This document shows, piece after piece, positions 23,822 to 32,314 of a DNA stretch of 35,950 nt. The number at the start of each line of letters is the position of its first letter. The stretch's first letter is position 1. Made by a program: the position numbers and the translations under genes. The notes under the pieces are model-generated. The model worked only from the letters and a program-made list of their open reading frames with translations, did not search any database and was not told the origin of the DNA. Source of the stretch: Methanomicrobiales archaeon (GTDB lineage Archaea; Halobacteriota; Methanomicrobia; Methanomicrobiales; Methanospirillaceae); assembly GCA_012516785.1 (NCBI GenBank), contig JAAYWH010000058.1, positions 1 to 35,950 on the forward strand, read 5' to 3'.

Positions 23822-25261
23822 ATGGGAACACTGTTGGACCGCATGGAACCGCTGCTTGCTGCAATGCCGGCAGTAAAAAGTCCCGAAGGCCACGTCCATT
23901 TCAAAAACAAGCTGTTATGGACCGCTGGCATACTCATCCTGTATTTCGTTATGACCAATATCCCCCTCTGGGGACTTGATCCAAATTCCATGGATCTCTT
24001 CCAATATTACCGGGCTCTGCTCGCTGGCGCGAGTGGTTCCCTGATACAGCTGGGTATTGGTCCGATTGTCACGGCATCCATTGTCCTCCAGCTCCTGAAG
24101 GGTGCAGACATCCTTCATATCGATACCGCCGAGGTTCGTGGGCAGGTCCTCTATATGGGCCTCCAGAAGCTCCTGATCTTTGTGATGATTGTGATCGAGG
24201 CACTTCCGAACCTGGTAGGAGGATTTCTCCTGCCGGATCCTGTCATAGCAGATATGTTCTTTGGCGGGAGTCTCACCGCAGTCTCGTTCATCATCTTCAT
24301 CCAGATATGCATCGGCGGAGTGCTGATTATGTTCATGGATGAAGTGGTCACCAAGTGGGGTATCGGATCAGGGGTCGGTCTCTTCATCATCGCCGGTATA
24401 TCACAGGCCATCATCAATGGTCTTATCAGCTGGATACCGGTAACCGATCAATATGCAGTGGGATTCTTCCCGCGGCTCGTACAGGTGATTATGGACGGGG
24501 CAGATTTCCTGCAATACATGGGTCCTGAGCTGCTGGCGTTCATCACCACGATTGCCATCTTCCTGATAGTCACCTACGTGGAATCCACCAGGATCGAGAT
24601 CCCGCTTGCCCATGCACAGGTGAGGGGGGCAAGAGCACGCTTCCCGGTAAAGCTGATCTATGCCAGTGTATTACCCATGATTCTCGTGAGAGTGTTGCAA
24701 GCGAACATCCAGATGATAGGGCTGTTCCTCTACAATATCGGAATCACGATATTTGGAACATTCTCTGGCGCGCAGGCTGTCAGTGGTCTGATGTATTATC
24801 TCGCACCGATCAACGGACCGAGTGATTGGATGTGGTGGAATCCGGCATACGGAATTACCAATGCACCATGGCAGATCCTCATACGTCTCGGTATTGACGT
24901 CACGTTCATGGTCGTTGGAGGAGCAATTTTTGCCCTGTTCTGGATAAAAACTGCAGGTCTCGATTCGAAGGACGTGGCCCGGCAGATCCAGATGTCAGGG
25001 ATGTCGATCCCTGGCTACCGGAGAAATCCCCAGGTTCTTGAAAAATATCTCGACCGCTACATTCCACGGGTGACCGTAATCGGAGGGGTATTTATCGGAG
25101 TGCTTTCGGTTTTTGCAAACCTCTTTGGGGTGATAGGTGCAGTGAGCGGAACGGGCCTTCTCCTGACAGTGAGTATCACCTACCGGCTCTACGAGGAGAT
25201 TGCCAGCCAGCAGATCATGGAGATGTATCCGTTCATGAGGACATTCTTTGGAAAGGAGTAA
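23822..25261 (+). CDS. secY: Protein translocase subunit SecY
   Basis: SecY is the channel-forming subunit of the archaeal SecYE-beta translocon in the cytoplasmic membrane. The 479-residue product has about ten transmembrane helices. It begins with the cytoplasmic amphipathic region MGTLLDRMEPLLAAMPAVKS and a first helix at about residues 36-56, then the plug-like segment DLFQYYRALLAGASGSL. The conserved cytoplasmic loop ESTRIEIPLAHAQVRGARAR binds ribosomes, and a C-terminal loop RRNPQVLEKYLDRYIPRVTV follows. It is 20 bases after rpl15 and two before adkA. Co-transcription with ribosomal genes is universal and matches secretion capacity to ribosome number. Confidence 0.98.
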   Translation: MGTLLDRMEPLLAAMPAVKSPEGHVHFKNKLLWTAGILILYFVMTNIPLWGLDPNSMDLFQYYRALLAGASGSLIQLGIGPIVTASIVLQLLKGADILHIDTAEVRGQVLYMGLQKLLIFVMIVIEALPNLVGGFLLPDPVIADMFFGGSLTAVSFIIFIQICIGGVLIMFMDEVVTKWGIGSGVGLFIIAGISQAIINGLISWIPVTDQYAVGFFPRLVQVIMDGADFLQYMGPELLAFITTIAIFLIVTYVESTRIEIPLAHAQVRGARARFPVKLIYASVLPMILVRVLQANIQMIGLFLYNIGITIFGTFSGAQAVSGLMYYLAPINGPSDWMWWNPAYGITNAPWQILIRLGIDVTFMVVGGAIFALFWIKTAGLDSKDVARQIQMSGMSIPGYRRNPQVLEKYLDRYIPRVTVIGGVFIGVLSVFANLFGVIGAVSGTGLLLTVSITYRLYEEIASQQIMEMYPFMRTFFGKE

Positions 25262-25263
25262 GT

Positions 25264-25836
25264 ATGAGAGGGAGGAGCGTAATCGTTACGGGTGTTCCAG
25301 GGGTTGGTAAGACCACCGTAGTTACGGGGGCATTAAAGATCCTGGATCAAGAGGGCATCATCTACAAGACCCTGAACTTCGGGACGTACATGTTCGATGT
25401 CGCACAGAAGGAAGGTATCGCGAAAGACCGGGATGAGATGCGCAGGCTTGACAAGGATGTTCAGAAGCGACTCCAGAAACGTGCCGCCCAGGAGATGGCA
25501 AAAGAGGAGGGAAATGTCCTGATCGATACGCATGCATCGGTGAAGACTCCGAAAGGCTATCTTGCAGGGCTCCCTGAATGGGTCCTTCGTGAGCTGATGC
25601 CGGATACCATCATCCTCGTTGAGACGGACGAGGATCAGATCCTCCTCCGGAGGCTGACCGATGAGACACGGACCCGTGACCTCGAAGGATCCTACAGTAT
25701 CGGCGAGCATCAGCAGTTCAATCGATCCATTGCTGCAGCATATTCGATGATGACCGGCTGTACCATCAAATTCGTCACGAATGCGGATCACCTCCTTGAA
25801 AAAGCAGTCGAAGACATGGCAGCGATCCTGCGGTGA
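25264..25836 (+). CDS. adkA: Archaeal-type adenylate kinase
   Basis: This enzyme interconverts ATP plus AMP with two ADP. The 190-residue product belongs to the archaeal AdkA family, which is distinct from bacterial Adk. It has a P-loop GVPGVGKTTV (about residues 8-17), the segment DRDEMRRLDKDVQKRLQKRA, VLIDTHASVKTPKGYLAGLP in the nucleotide-binding core and LLRRLTDETRTRD for the lid arginines. Position after secY is standard in methanogens. It begins two bases after secY. Confidence 0.96.
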   Translation: MRGRSVIVTGVPGVGKTTVVTGALKILDQEGIIYKTLNFGTYMFDVAQKEGIAKDRDEMRRLDKDVQKRLQKRAAQEMAKEEGNVLIDTHASVKTPKGYLAGLPEWVLRELMPDTIILVETDEDQILLRRLTDETRTRDLEGSYSIGEHQQFNRSIAAAYSMMTGCTIKFVTNADHLLEKAVEDMAAILR

Positions 25837-25843
25837 AGGGGAA

Positions 25844-26443
25844 ATGGCGAAGAGGAGTTACGGAGGAATAATCGCCCTTGTCGTGGCGATGGTGCTGATA
25901 TTCTCCTACAGTATCTCTTGGATCCGGGATAGCGTAGGTAGCGCGATCGATGTGATATTTGGTCCTCTTGCAGCACATCTTCCTTTCTACATCTTCATTG
26001 TGGTCCTCTCCACCCTGACTGCGATCTACTCCTCACTCATCCAGAAATATACCATCGATTATGAAAAGATGCAGGATACCCAGGAGCGGATGAAAGTCTT
26101 CCAGAAGGAATACCGGGAAGCGCAGCTCTCCGGTGATGATAAGAGAATCAAGAAGCTCGACGCAAAGCGGGACAAGATGATGAAGGATCAGCTGGAGATG
26201 TCCCAGCAGCAGTTTAAGCCGATGGCATATATCCTCATTGTATCGGTACCCATCTTCTTCTGGCTTCTCTATCGTCTGAATAATTTTGTGGATAATATCG
26301 GAATCACCATGCCGTTTTTTGGTCCTCATCTCCTCTCTGATTTTATCCTTGGCCCCATCCCTGCATGGATCCTCTGGTATATGATCTGCTCCCTCACTAT
26401 CAGCCAGGTGGTTAGAAAAGCCCTCAATATCGGGGGCATCTGA
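25844..26443 (+). CDS. EMC3/TMCO1-family (DUF106) membrane protein, Oxa1-superfamily insertase
   Basis: The 199-residue product has transmembrane segments at about residues 8-26, 46-65, 127-145 and 170-190. A charged coiled-coil hairpin (about 68-122: YEKMQDTQERMKVFQKEYRE onwards) lies between the second and third. This is the layout of the archaeal DUF106 proteins grouped with YidC, Oxa1, Get1 and EMC3, which insert membrane proteins and contact ribosomes through the coiled coil. Location between secY/adkA and cmk supports a role in membrane protein biogenesis. The ATG at 25844 was chosen because the upstream part of the frame lies in adkA. The stop overlaps the cmk ATG by one base. Confidence 0.88.
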   Translation: MAKRSYGGIIALVVAMVLIFSYSISWIRDSVGSAIDVIFGPLAAHLPFYIFIVVLSTLTAIYSSLIQKYTIDYEKMQDTQERMKVFQKEYREAQLSGDDKRIKKLDAKRDKMMKDQLEMSQQQFKPMAYILIVSVPIFFWLLYRLNNFVDNIGITMPFFGPHLLSDFILGPIPAWILWYMICSLTISQVVRKALNIGGI

Positions 26444-26979
26444 TGCGGATCACAGTGAGTGGCCTTCCCGGGAGCGGGACCACCTCACTGGCACGACACA
26501 TTGCAGGCATTCTTCATATGGACCTGATCTCCGCGGGCGAGGTGTTCAGGCAGATGGCACTGGAACATGGGATGGAACTGGCTGAATTCGGACGGCTTGC
26601 AGAGTCAGATCCTTCATTTGACCATCTTATCGATGAACGGCAGAAGGAGATTGCACTCGCTCACGATGATATTATTGTCGAAGGCCGCCTCTCAGGATGG
26701 TTTGTTTCAGAAGCAGAACTGAAGATCTGGCTCTATGCTTCGCTTGAATGCAGGTTATGCCGTATCCAGACCCGGGATTTCATTGGGAATTCTGACGATG
26801 CAGCTCAATTGACGCGTGAACGGGAATCATCTGAAGCGGTCCGGTACAGGATGTATTACGGCATTGACATAGCTGACCTGTCTCCTTATCACCTCGTGCT
26901 GAACTCAGAACGGTTCGCAGTAGAAGAGCTCGGGGAACTGGTCTGCTCAGCAATTGATGTGATAAGAAAACGGAACTGA
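26443..26979 (+). CDS. cmk: Cytidylate kinase, archaeal type
   Basis: The enzyme phosphorylates CMP and dCMP with ATP. The 178-residue product begins MRITVSGLPGSGTTSLARHI, in which GLPGSGTTS (about residues 7-15) is the P-loop of archaeal Cmk. It contains ISAGEVFRQMALEHGMELAE, the NMP-binding region IIVEGRLSGWF, and SSEAVRYRMYYGIDIADLSP near the C-terminus. It is the last gene of the 27-gene array; many archaea continue with rpl14e, rpl34e or truB here, but the next 125 bases are empty and an unrelated gene follows. Confidence 0.95.
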   Translation: MRITVSGLPGSGTTSLARHIAGILHMDLISAGEVFRQMALEHGMELAEFGRLAESDPSFDHLIDERQKEIALAHDDIIVEGRLSGWFVSEAELKIWLYASLECRLCRIQTRDFIGNSDDAAQLTRERESSEAVRYRMYYGIDIADLSPYHLVLNSERFAVEELGELVCSAIDVIRKRN

Positions 26980-27104
26980 CGTTTTGGCATCAAAATCCCA
27001 TCCGCATTTTTCATCAGGGGAGGCCATTAAACCAGAGCGATATCCTATCGGTTTCATACCCTTTTGGGTGTATCTCTTATAGAGGACTATCATGGTGCAG
27101 CGAT

Positions 27105-27605
27105 ATGACCATCGAACAAGACCTGATTGCAGAGCACAGTGTACAACGAACAGCTGTTAAGCCAGTGCCGGGGAAAAAAAAGATGGTATCTGAAATTTCC
27201 GTGCATGTCGTAAAAGAGTGGGATAGTGCTGTGCTGGTGGATCTCTACCGAGCCGGAGGATGGTGGATGCAGGACCATGATCCTGCCCATCTGCCGGCCC
27301 TGGTCAGGTCTAGTTTTGCCTTTGCTATCGCCGTGGATGAGGCAACTGGAAGATCGGTAGGGATGGGCAGGATCATATCAGATGGCGTTGCTGATGGGTA
27401 TATTCAGGACCTGGTGGTCATTCCCGAATTTCGCGGAAAAGGCGTAGGCCGGAAAATTCTCCGGACTCTGCTTGCCTTCTGTTATGAAAGGAACATAACA
27501 TGGATAGGTCTGATTGCTGAACCGGGTACTGAAGAGTTCTACACATCAATCGGTTTCTCACGGATGAAAGATCACATACCGATGAGGTATCGTGGGAGGC
27601 TGTGA
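27105..27605 (+). CDS. GNAT-family N-acetyltransferase
   Basis: The 166-residue product has a GNAT fold. Beta strands lead to YIQDLVVIPEFRGKGVGRKI, where the R-G-K-G-V-G loop binds the acetyl-CoA pyrophosphate (about residues 114-119). A C-terminal EFYTSIGFSRMKDHIPMRYR gives the usual 'FY-x-x-x-GF' ending. The first 30 residues are not part of the domain; the ATG at 27105 lacks a strong ribosome-binding site, and a start at the internal Met near residue 27 (KKMVSEISVHVV) is possible. A hairpin-like ACCC-TTTT-GGGT and a TATA-like CTTATAGA lie just upstream. It is six bases from the next gene, a distant relative in fold. The substrate is unknown. Confidence 0.8.
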   Translation: MTIEQDLIAEHSVQRTAVKPVPGKKKMVSEISVHVVKEWDSAVLVDLYRAGGWWMQDHDPAHLPALVRSSFAFAIAVDEATGRSVGMGRIISDGVADGYIQDLVVIPEFRGKGVGRKILRTLLAFCYERNITWIGLIAEPGTEEFYTSIGFSRMKDHIPMRYRGRL

Positions 27606-27611
27606 GTACCG

Positions 27612-28520
27612 ATGCTGTCCGTATCTGATTTCTCCCCGGTAAGGTTGGAGGATCGGCCGCTGTTTATCTCCCACTATCAAACGTTTCCACAGGTACATTC
27701 TGACAACACTTTCTCCAACATGATATGCTGGAACTCGTATGCTCACTACCGGTTTGCCCAACTGAAAGAAAACCTCCTTATTTCAAGCACCATTGAAGGA
27801 AAAATCTCATATCGTCCGCCTATCGGGCCTAGGGATCCGGAACTTCTTGCTGATCTTTTTGAACTGTGTATCCATAGCGGGAATGAGATCCCCCTCTCAC
27901 TGGTCGATACAACGCAAAAGGCATGGATCCTTTCAGAATATCCTGATTTGCCCCTGTATCCCGACCGTGATTACTTCGAATATGTCTACCAGACCGAGGA
28001 TCTTGCCACTCTGCCAGGGAAGAATTACCTCTCGATACGGCGCCACCTGAACCGTTTCCGGAACAACTGTAAACCTGTTGTTGAGCCGCTTGAGACCCAG
28101 AATCTTGATGAAGGAGCCGACTTTCTCGTCGAATGGTGCGAGTGGAAAAATTGTGACAGCGAACCTTTTTTAGGGCACGAGAAAGAGGCAATGCTCTATG
28201 CGCTTTCTCATATGGCAGAACTTGGCATGAGAGGGCTCTTGATCAGGGTTGTGGGCAAAGTCGGCGCAATCTCTCTCTTTGAACCCCTGAACGAAGACAC
28301 CCTGGTGGTCCATTTTGAAAAAGGACTGCCTGACTGTGAGGGAATTTACAAGGCCATCAATGCAGAAACTGCGTTCGCCGTAAAAGATAAGTACCGCTAC
28401 ATTAACCGGGAGAGTGACATGGGTGTCCCCGGACTCCGTGAGGCAAAGATGCGGTATCACCCCCATCACATGGTCGAGGTCTGGTATGCGACCCTGGATG
28501 ATATGGAACGGATTCTTTAA
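27612..28520 (+). CDS. DUF2156 protein (phosphatidylglycerol lysyltransferase C-terminal-like)
   Basis: The 302-residue protein resembles DUF2156, a double-GNAT domain found at the C-terminus of bacterial MprF lysyltransferases and standing alone in methanogens and clostridia. Visible parts are DNTFSNMICWNSYAHYRFAQ, then YVYQTEDLATLPGKNYLSIR with RRHLNRFRNNC, then GLLIRVVGKVGAISLFEPLN. A C-terminal YINRESDMGVPGLREAKMRY, which is characteristic, ends the domain. There are no transmembrane helices, so it lacks the MprF flippase part. Aminoacyl-tRNA-dependent transfer is only a family-based guess. It probably shares a transcript with the GNAT gene ahead. Confidence 0.8.
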   Translation: MLSVSDFSPVRLEDRPLFISHYQTFPQVHSDNTFSNMICWNSYAHYRFAQLKENLLISSTIEGKISYRPPIGPRDPELLADLFELCIHSGNEIPLSLVDTTQKAWILSEYPDLPLYPDRDYFEYVYQTEDLATLPGKNYLSIRRHLNRFRNNCKPVVEPLETQNLDEGADFLVEWCEWKNCDSEPFLGHEKEAMLYALSHMAELGMRGLLIRVVGKVGAISLFEPLNEDTLVVHFEKGLPDCEGIYKAINAETAFAVKDKYRYINRESDMGVPGLREAKMRYHPHHMVEVWYATLDDMERIL

Positions 28521-28620
28521 ACCCGGCTCTCTTATTTTAGTTAGTGTAGTGACCTTTTTACTCGGGTAAGATCAGTTCAGTCTTTGCCAGTGTCTCTCCT
28601 CCCACATAGGAATCCTTGAT

Positions 28621-29250
28621 TTACTTTACATTCAGTGAGAATGAATAAATCGTCCCATAATCCTGGAGCAGACCGATGATGCCATCTGCAACGATACTTA
28701 CTGCAATGGCAGCGACAAGCATTCCCAATATCTTTGCAAGGATTTCAGTCACGGTGTTTCCAAGGAGTTTCTGTATCTGGAAGGAAAACCGAAGAACAAC
28801 CCAGGTGGCAGCAAGGACGAGCGCAATGGCAAGTGCCGTGATGATCATGCCGTTTTCTTCCGAGAGAAGGAGAACTGTCGTGATTGTACCAGGACCGCAG
28901 AGGAGTGGCGTTCCAATGATCACTCCTGCGGCTGTGGGGGTGTGCTCCTTTGTCTTCCCGATATCAATACCGAGGGCCATCTGGAGACCAAGGAGAAAGA
29001 GCAGGATGCCTCCGGCAACTTGAAAGCTTGCGAGCGTGATCCCCAGGGTGTCAAAGATAAAAAAATTGAAGAAAAGGAACAGGTACATCAAAAATCCTGC
29101 AACCGCAACGGCGATCAGGGCCTGCCGGTTGATTTCAGATGAACTCTGCCCCTGGGTCATTGAGGTGAAAATCGGGACCGAGAGCAGTGGGTCGAGGATG
29201 ACAAAGAGGGCTGAGAATGAATATATAAGTGCCCCTGGGAGGTCTGCCAT
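28621..29250 (-). CDS. MarC-family integral membrane protein
   Basis: The 209-residue protein has six predicted transmembrane helices and the MarC signature near the start (LIYSFSALFVILDPLLSVPI, then FTSMTQGQSSSEINRQALIA) together with GTPLLCGPGTITTVLLLS in the middle. MarC proteins are inner-membrane proteins once linked to multiple antibiotic resistance, a role that was later withdrawn; their function remains unknown. The gene is separated from the upstream gene on the same strand by about 310 bases and converges on the DUF2156 gene. Confidence 0.9.
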   Translation of the reverse strand: MADLPGALIYSFSALFVILDPLLSVPIFTSMTQGQSSSEINRQALIAVAVAGFLMYLFLFFNFFIFDTLGITLASFQVAGGILLFLLGLQMALGIDIGKTKEHTPTAAGVIIGTPLLCGPGTITTVLLLSEENGMIITALAIALVLAATWVVLRFSFQIQKLLGNTVTEILAKILGMLVAAIAVSIVADGIIGLLQDYGTIYSFSLNVK

Positions 29251-29560
29251 ATCTCAGCAGTATACTCATTCCTTCGGAATAAAGGGATTGGTACCAGGCG
29301 GTATTTTCCAGGAAAAGGAGTACAAGACCATTTCTTTGCCTTGATGAGAGAGCATTACTCTCCCGGTTGAATGTGCTCCGGGTATGACCACTCCTGATAG
29401 ATAGGGGGGGTTGATGCCAGATTCTGGGGGGTGTCCGGCAAAACGAAGAAACCAGGGGGCATATCCGAGAGCATTATACAATCTGCATGGTGGAATAAAA
29501 ACTTTCACCTCTCGTTCCAGGGATCAGGGATGATGCCCCGGCGGGGATGGTACTGCGGTG
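29251..29560. other. Gap between MarC and the F390 synthetase-like gene
   Basis: This 310-base stretch holds an open frame of 80 codons on the minus strand (29266-29508, GTG start). It has no recognisable domain and atypical codon choice, and I do not call it a gene. A marC promoter should lie here on the minus strand, but I could not single out a convincing TATA box. Confidence 0.4.
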
Positions 29561-30925
29561 CTAACTTCTCCTGTCCACCAGCCTCTTTGGCCTCCCCTTG
29601 ATCCGTGAGAGTTCCAGCCCCCCCTGTTCCGTAAAGGAAAAGATCAGGGAGAAGGTGTCACCGGAGAGGCGCGAGAGGGCTGTCTTATAGCGGTAAAAAG
29701 ATCTTTTAAAATTCGCCATCACGAGTTCTTTTTCAGGTCCGGTGATCACCCCTTTCGTCTCGAAACTGACCCTGAGGACGGTATCGGCCGTCTCCTCACT
29801 CTCATAGACAAAAGCTTCGTATTCTCCGGAAAGGTACTCCATATTCTCTCTCTGGAAGACACCACGTTCGATATCGACCCTGTTTACCGGTGTTCCAAGG
29901 ATCCATACGGTCTCTGCCTCACGCTGGGGATTCATGATCTTCATATGAGTTCTGCCACAGGGGCAGGTATCCCTGGTGGTTACGACTGTCGTATCCTCCG
30001 TATCGTAATTGATCAGCAGTGTTCCTGTCTTGCCCCCGACAGGAAGGAGTGTCGTCAGAACCGCTCTTCCGCATTCTCCGTCCTCCACAAAATCACCGAG
30101 CGTGGGATCATACACGTCGAGGTGGACGAGATCCTCAGGTACATGGAGACCCTGCCGTACATGGCATTCTCCGCACATCGTCCCTTCCGTACTTCCATAG
30201 GTATTGAAAACTTCACGGTCCCAGACCTCTGATACGTAGGCCCGTGACTCATCGGCAAAACTCTCTCCCCCGACAATAAGCGCCCTGATTGAGGATTCCT
30301 CCGGCTTGATCCCTTCAGCCCTCATCCGTTCTGCAAGGCGAAGAAGCTTGAAGACACTCCCCACGATCCCGGTCGGGTGGTAGCTGTTGATGATTCTGGC
30401 TGGAAAATTGCATTTTCCAATGGGGATGATGGTAGCATGGATGTCGCGGGCAGCAAGCGTCATGGTGTTCGCGCCGACGTTCATACCATATGACGCGCAA
30501 ATTACGATCCTGTCTCCATGGGAGAAACCCTGGGAGACGAAACTCCTGGCATATTTTTCCGCGTACCTGAGCCAGTCTTCCCATGTGAGAAAGAAACTCT
30601 TCGGGATCCCTGAGGTTCCTGATGTCTCATGGATGGTGAAGACGTCGCTCCACTCCACGCTCCTGAACATGAACTCTTTTGTGACGGGGGGTTGGTTCTC
30701 GCGGATTGTCGATCCTGATATCAGTGGGAGATTGATCAGATCCTCATGTGTTTTTACCGATGCCGGATCAATACGGTGCTTCCGGAACCATGCATGATAA
30801 AAGGGTGAATGTTCGGCGGCGTACCGGATGGTGTACCGAACCCGTTCATCGATAAGGGTATTGAGATCATCGCGTGGGAGGCACTCAACATCTTCCCTGA
30901 AAAATCCACTCTCCACCATTTTCAT
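29561..30925 (-). CDS. Coenzyme F390 synthetase / phenylacetate-CoA ligase-like adenylating enzyme
   Basis: The product of about 454 residues belongs to the PaaK branch of the ANL adenylating superfamily. Motifs are the phosphate-binding loop ETSGTSGIPKSFFLTWEDW, the aromatic motif FNTYGSTEGTMCGECH and the hinge region near NPQREAETVWILG. A Cys cluster CPCG is also present. In methanogens PaaK-like proteins include coenzyme F390 synthetase, which adenylylates F420 to F390 in response to oxygen; others may be aryl-CoA ligases, so the substrate is uncertain. Four in-frame Met codons (30949, 30940, 30925, 30919) compete. I chose 30925 because a TATA box CATATATG at 30947-30954 predicts transcription starting near 30924, which makes the two upstream codons unlikely. 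The family start 'MPRDEL'-like CLPRDDL follows soon after. Confidence 0.75.
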   Translation of the reverse strand: MKMVESGFFREDVECLPRDDLNTLIDERVRYTIRYAAEHSPFYHAWFRKHRIDPASVKTHEDLINLPLISGSTIRENQPPVTKEFMFRSVEWSDVFTIHETSGTSGIPKSFFLTWEDWLRYAEKYARSFVSQGFSHGDRIVICASYGMNVGANTMTLAARDIHATIIPIGKCNFPARIINSYHPTGIVGSVFKLLRLAERMRAEGIKPEESSIRALIVGGESFADESRAYVSEVWDREVFNTYGSTEGTMCGECHVRQGLHVPEDLVHLDVYDPTLGDFVEDGECGRAVLTTLLPVGGKTGTLLINYDTEDTTVVTTRDTCPCGRTHMKIMNPQREAETVWILGTPVNRVDIERGVFQRENMEYLSGEYEAFVYESEETADTVLRVSFETKGVITGPEKELVMANFKRSFYRYKTALSRLSGDTFSLIFSFTEQGGLELSRIKGRPKRLVDRRS

Positions 30926-30946
30926 ACCATTACCTTTCATGCTAAT

Positions 30947-30954
30947 CATATATG
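30947..30954 (-). promoter_or_regulatory. TATA box of the F390 synthetase-like gene
   Basis: CATATATG on the minus strand, 22-29 bases before the ATG at 30925, is in ideal archaeal position for a leaderless transcript. It shows the gene can be transcribed independently of the molybdopterin-fold lipoprotein gene 57 bases upstream. Confidence 0.5.
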
Positions 30955-31006
30955 TTCGTGGACTCTGTCTGAACTATCAGTCGCCTCATACTTACAAAAA
31001 ATCTCG

Positions 31007-31678
31007 CTACCGCTCTCCACTCTGCGAAAATCCCCTCTTTTCCCAATAGCCACGGTAGGATGGATCATCAGACACCTCGATTCTCGTTACCCATTTAATC
31101 CATTTGTAACCCCATCGATCTTCCCCCACAAGCTGGAAGGGAAAACCTCTCTCCGCAGGAAGTGTAACGCCGTTCATGGAATATGCCAGGAGAATGTCGC
31201 GGTCCTCAATATAGTCAAGAGGAAGGGACGTTGAATAACCATCTGCTGCATAAAATATCACTGTGTTAGCGGCAGGATTCACTCCAGCCTCGTTGAGCAA
31301 ATCTTTTACCCTCACCCCCTCCCAGAGTATTGTCACTTCCCATCCTTCAACACAGAAGAGGGTGACTTTTTTCTTGAAGGGAGGGTATTCTGTGATCACC
31401 TCTTCATAGGGAAGGAGGAGTGGGTGCGATACAAGCCCCTTAATCTCCAGCAGGTACGCTGACTGGTTGATGTACTGGGGGCCGTCGAGAGAATTTTCAC
31501 GAAAATCGGTGATTGACGAGAGACGCTCTCCCTGATACTCCCTTATTTCCACCGAGGTCAGGGCGGTGACGTTTGCATCATCCCTTTCCGGGAGTAATTC
31601 AGGATTGAAAACACAACCTGAAAGGAGGGTAGTAAGTATCAGGATAAGTCCTATGATACCAGAAGGATTCATTCTCAT
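31007..31678 (-). CDS. Lipoprotein with sulfite-oxidase-type molybdopterin domain
   Basis: The 223-residue product has a signal peptide with lipobox LLSGC (Cys22), so it is expected to be exported and lipid-anchored. The remainder is an oxidoreductase molybdopterin-binding domain of the sulfite oxidase/YedY type. YLLEIKGLVSHPLLLPYEEV is followed by KKVTLFCVEGWEVTILWEGV, in which Cys109 is at the position that ligates molybdenum. YAADGYSTSLPLDYIEDRDI and the C-terminal VGEDRWGYKWIKWVTRIEV follow. The substrate is unknown; YedY-type enzymes reduce methionine sulfoxide in bacteria. A separate Met three codons in (31672) is an alternative start. The export route (Sec, since no twin-arginine motif is seen) would deliver an unfolded protein, which raises the question of how cofactor is inserted. 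Confidence 0.82.
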   Translation of the reverse strand: MRMNPSGIIGLILILTTLLSGCVFNPELLPERDDANVTALTSVEIREYQGERLSSITDFRENSLDGPQYINQSAYLLEIKGLVSHPLLLPYEEVITEYPPFKKKVTLFCVEGWEVTILWEGVRVKDLLNEAGVNPAANTVIFYAADGYSTSLPLDYIEDRDILLAYSMNGVTLPAERGFPFQLVGEDRWGYKWIKWVTRIEVSDDPSYRGYWEKRGFSQSGER

Positions 31679-31768
31679 TTAATCCCCCGTCTGTCATTGG
31701 GCTCTGATTCTCTTAAGGGTGCTTAACGAGGCATGTCAGGAAAAATAACAGCCCAGTTCCATGAAAAA

Positions 31769-31780
31769 TAGATTTATTAG
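31769..31780 (+). promoter_or_regulatory. TATA-like box of the double rubredoxin gene
   Basis: AGATTTATTAGC, about 40-50 bases before the ATG at 31818, precedes a leader that includes the ribosome-binding site GGAGATGA. Confidence 0.4.
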
Positions 31781-31817
31781 CTTCAAAACGAGTCTCTAGA
31801 TTACAGGAGATGAAAAA

Positions 31818-32201
31818 ATGCCGCCAGTCGAGCGATACAAGTGCAGGGTCTGCGGATATATCTATTCGCCACTGCGGGGAGAGCCACATAACGGCATTCC
31901 TGCCGGTACCAAATTTGACGATCTTCCCGAGTCATATATCTGCCCCCTCTGCGGGATGCAGGGGAAGGGGAAGATTGGAAAATGGGGATTTGAGGAGTGG
32001 TTGCCAACACGCTGGGTTTGCTCAGTCTGCGGGTATGTCTACGACCAGAAGAGGGGTGAGCCACACCGGGGAATAAAGGCGGGGACGGCCTTTGAGGATC
32101 TCCCTGAGGATTATGTCTGTCCGGTCTGTGCCCTCGATCCAAAGATAAAAGTCCAGTTTGGAAAAGTCTTTAAAAATGGCTTCGAACCACTTGAGCTCTG
32201 A
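31818..32201 (+). CDS. Double-domain rubredoxin
   Basis: The 127-residue protein consists of two rubredoxin modules, each with a pair of CxxC knuckles that hold a single iron. Module one has C9, C12, C42 and C45 (CRVCG, CPLCG) and module two C68, C71, C101 and C104 (CSVCG, CPVCA). The spacing between pairs and the '[18 protein letters not shown]' / '[18 protein letters not shown]' phrases are the rubredoxin hallmarks. Rubredoxins pass electrons to oxygen and peroxide-reducing enzymes such as rubrerythrin and F420H2 oxidase in methanogens. The start ATG follows GGAGATGA at good spacing. The neighbour upstream is the molybdopterin lipoprotein on the opposite strand. It probably forms its own transcript. 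Confidence 0.93.
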   Translation: MPPVERYKCRVCGYIYSPLRGEPHNGIPAGTKFDDLPESYICPLCGMQGKGKIGKWGFEEWLPTRWVCSVCGYVYDQKRGEPHRGIKAGTAFEDLPEDYVCPVCALDPKIKVQFGKVFKNGFEPLEL

Positions 32202-32314
32202 AGCCAAAGCACTTCGTTTTTAGAATCCTTTCGGTCTCCGGGGGTCCGTTCCTACAGCCTCGCGAATAGAGGGGTATGATCCCAGGTCATGCCATATCCT
32301 AATGAAAACTCGTC

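Noticed and set aside
29266-29508. 80-codon minus-strand frame between marC and the F390 synthetase-like gene
   Set aside because: The GTG start overlaps its own supposed ribosome-binding site, and codon choice and composition are unlike the neighbours; no domain was recognised.
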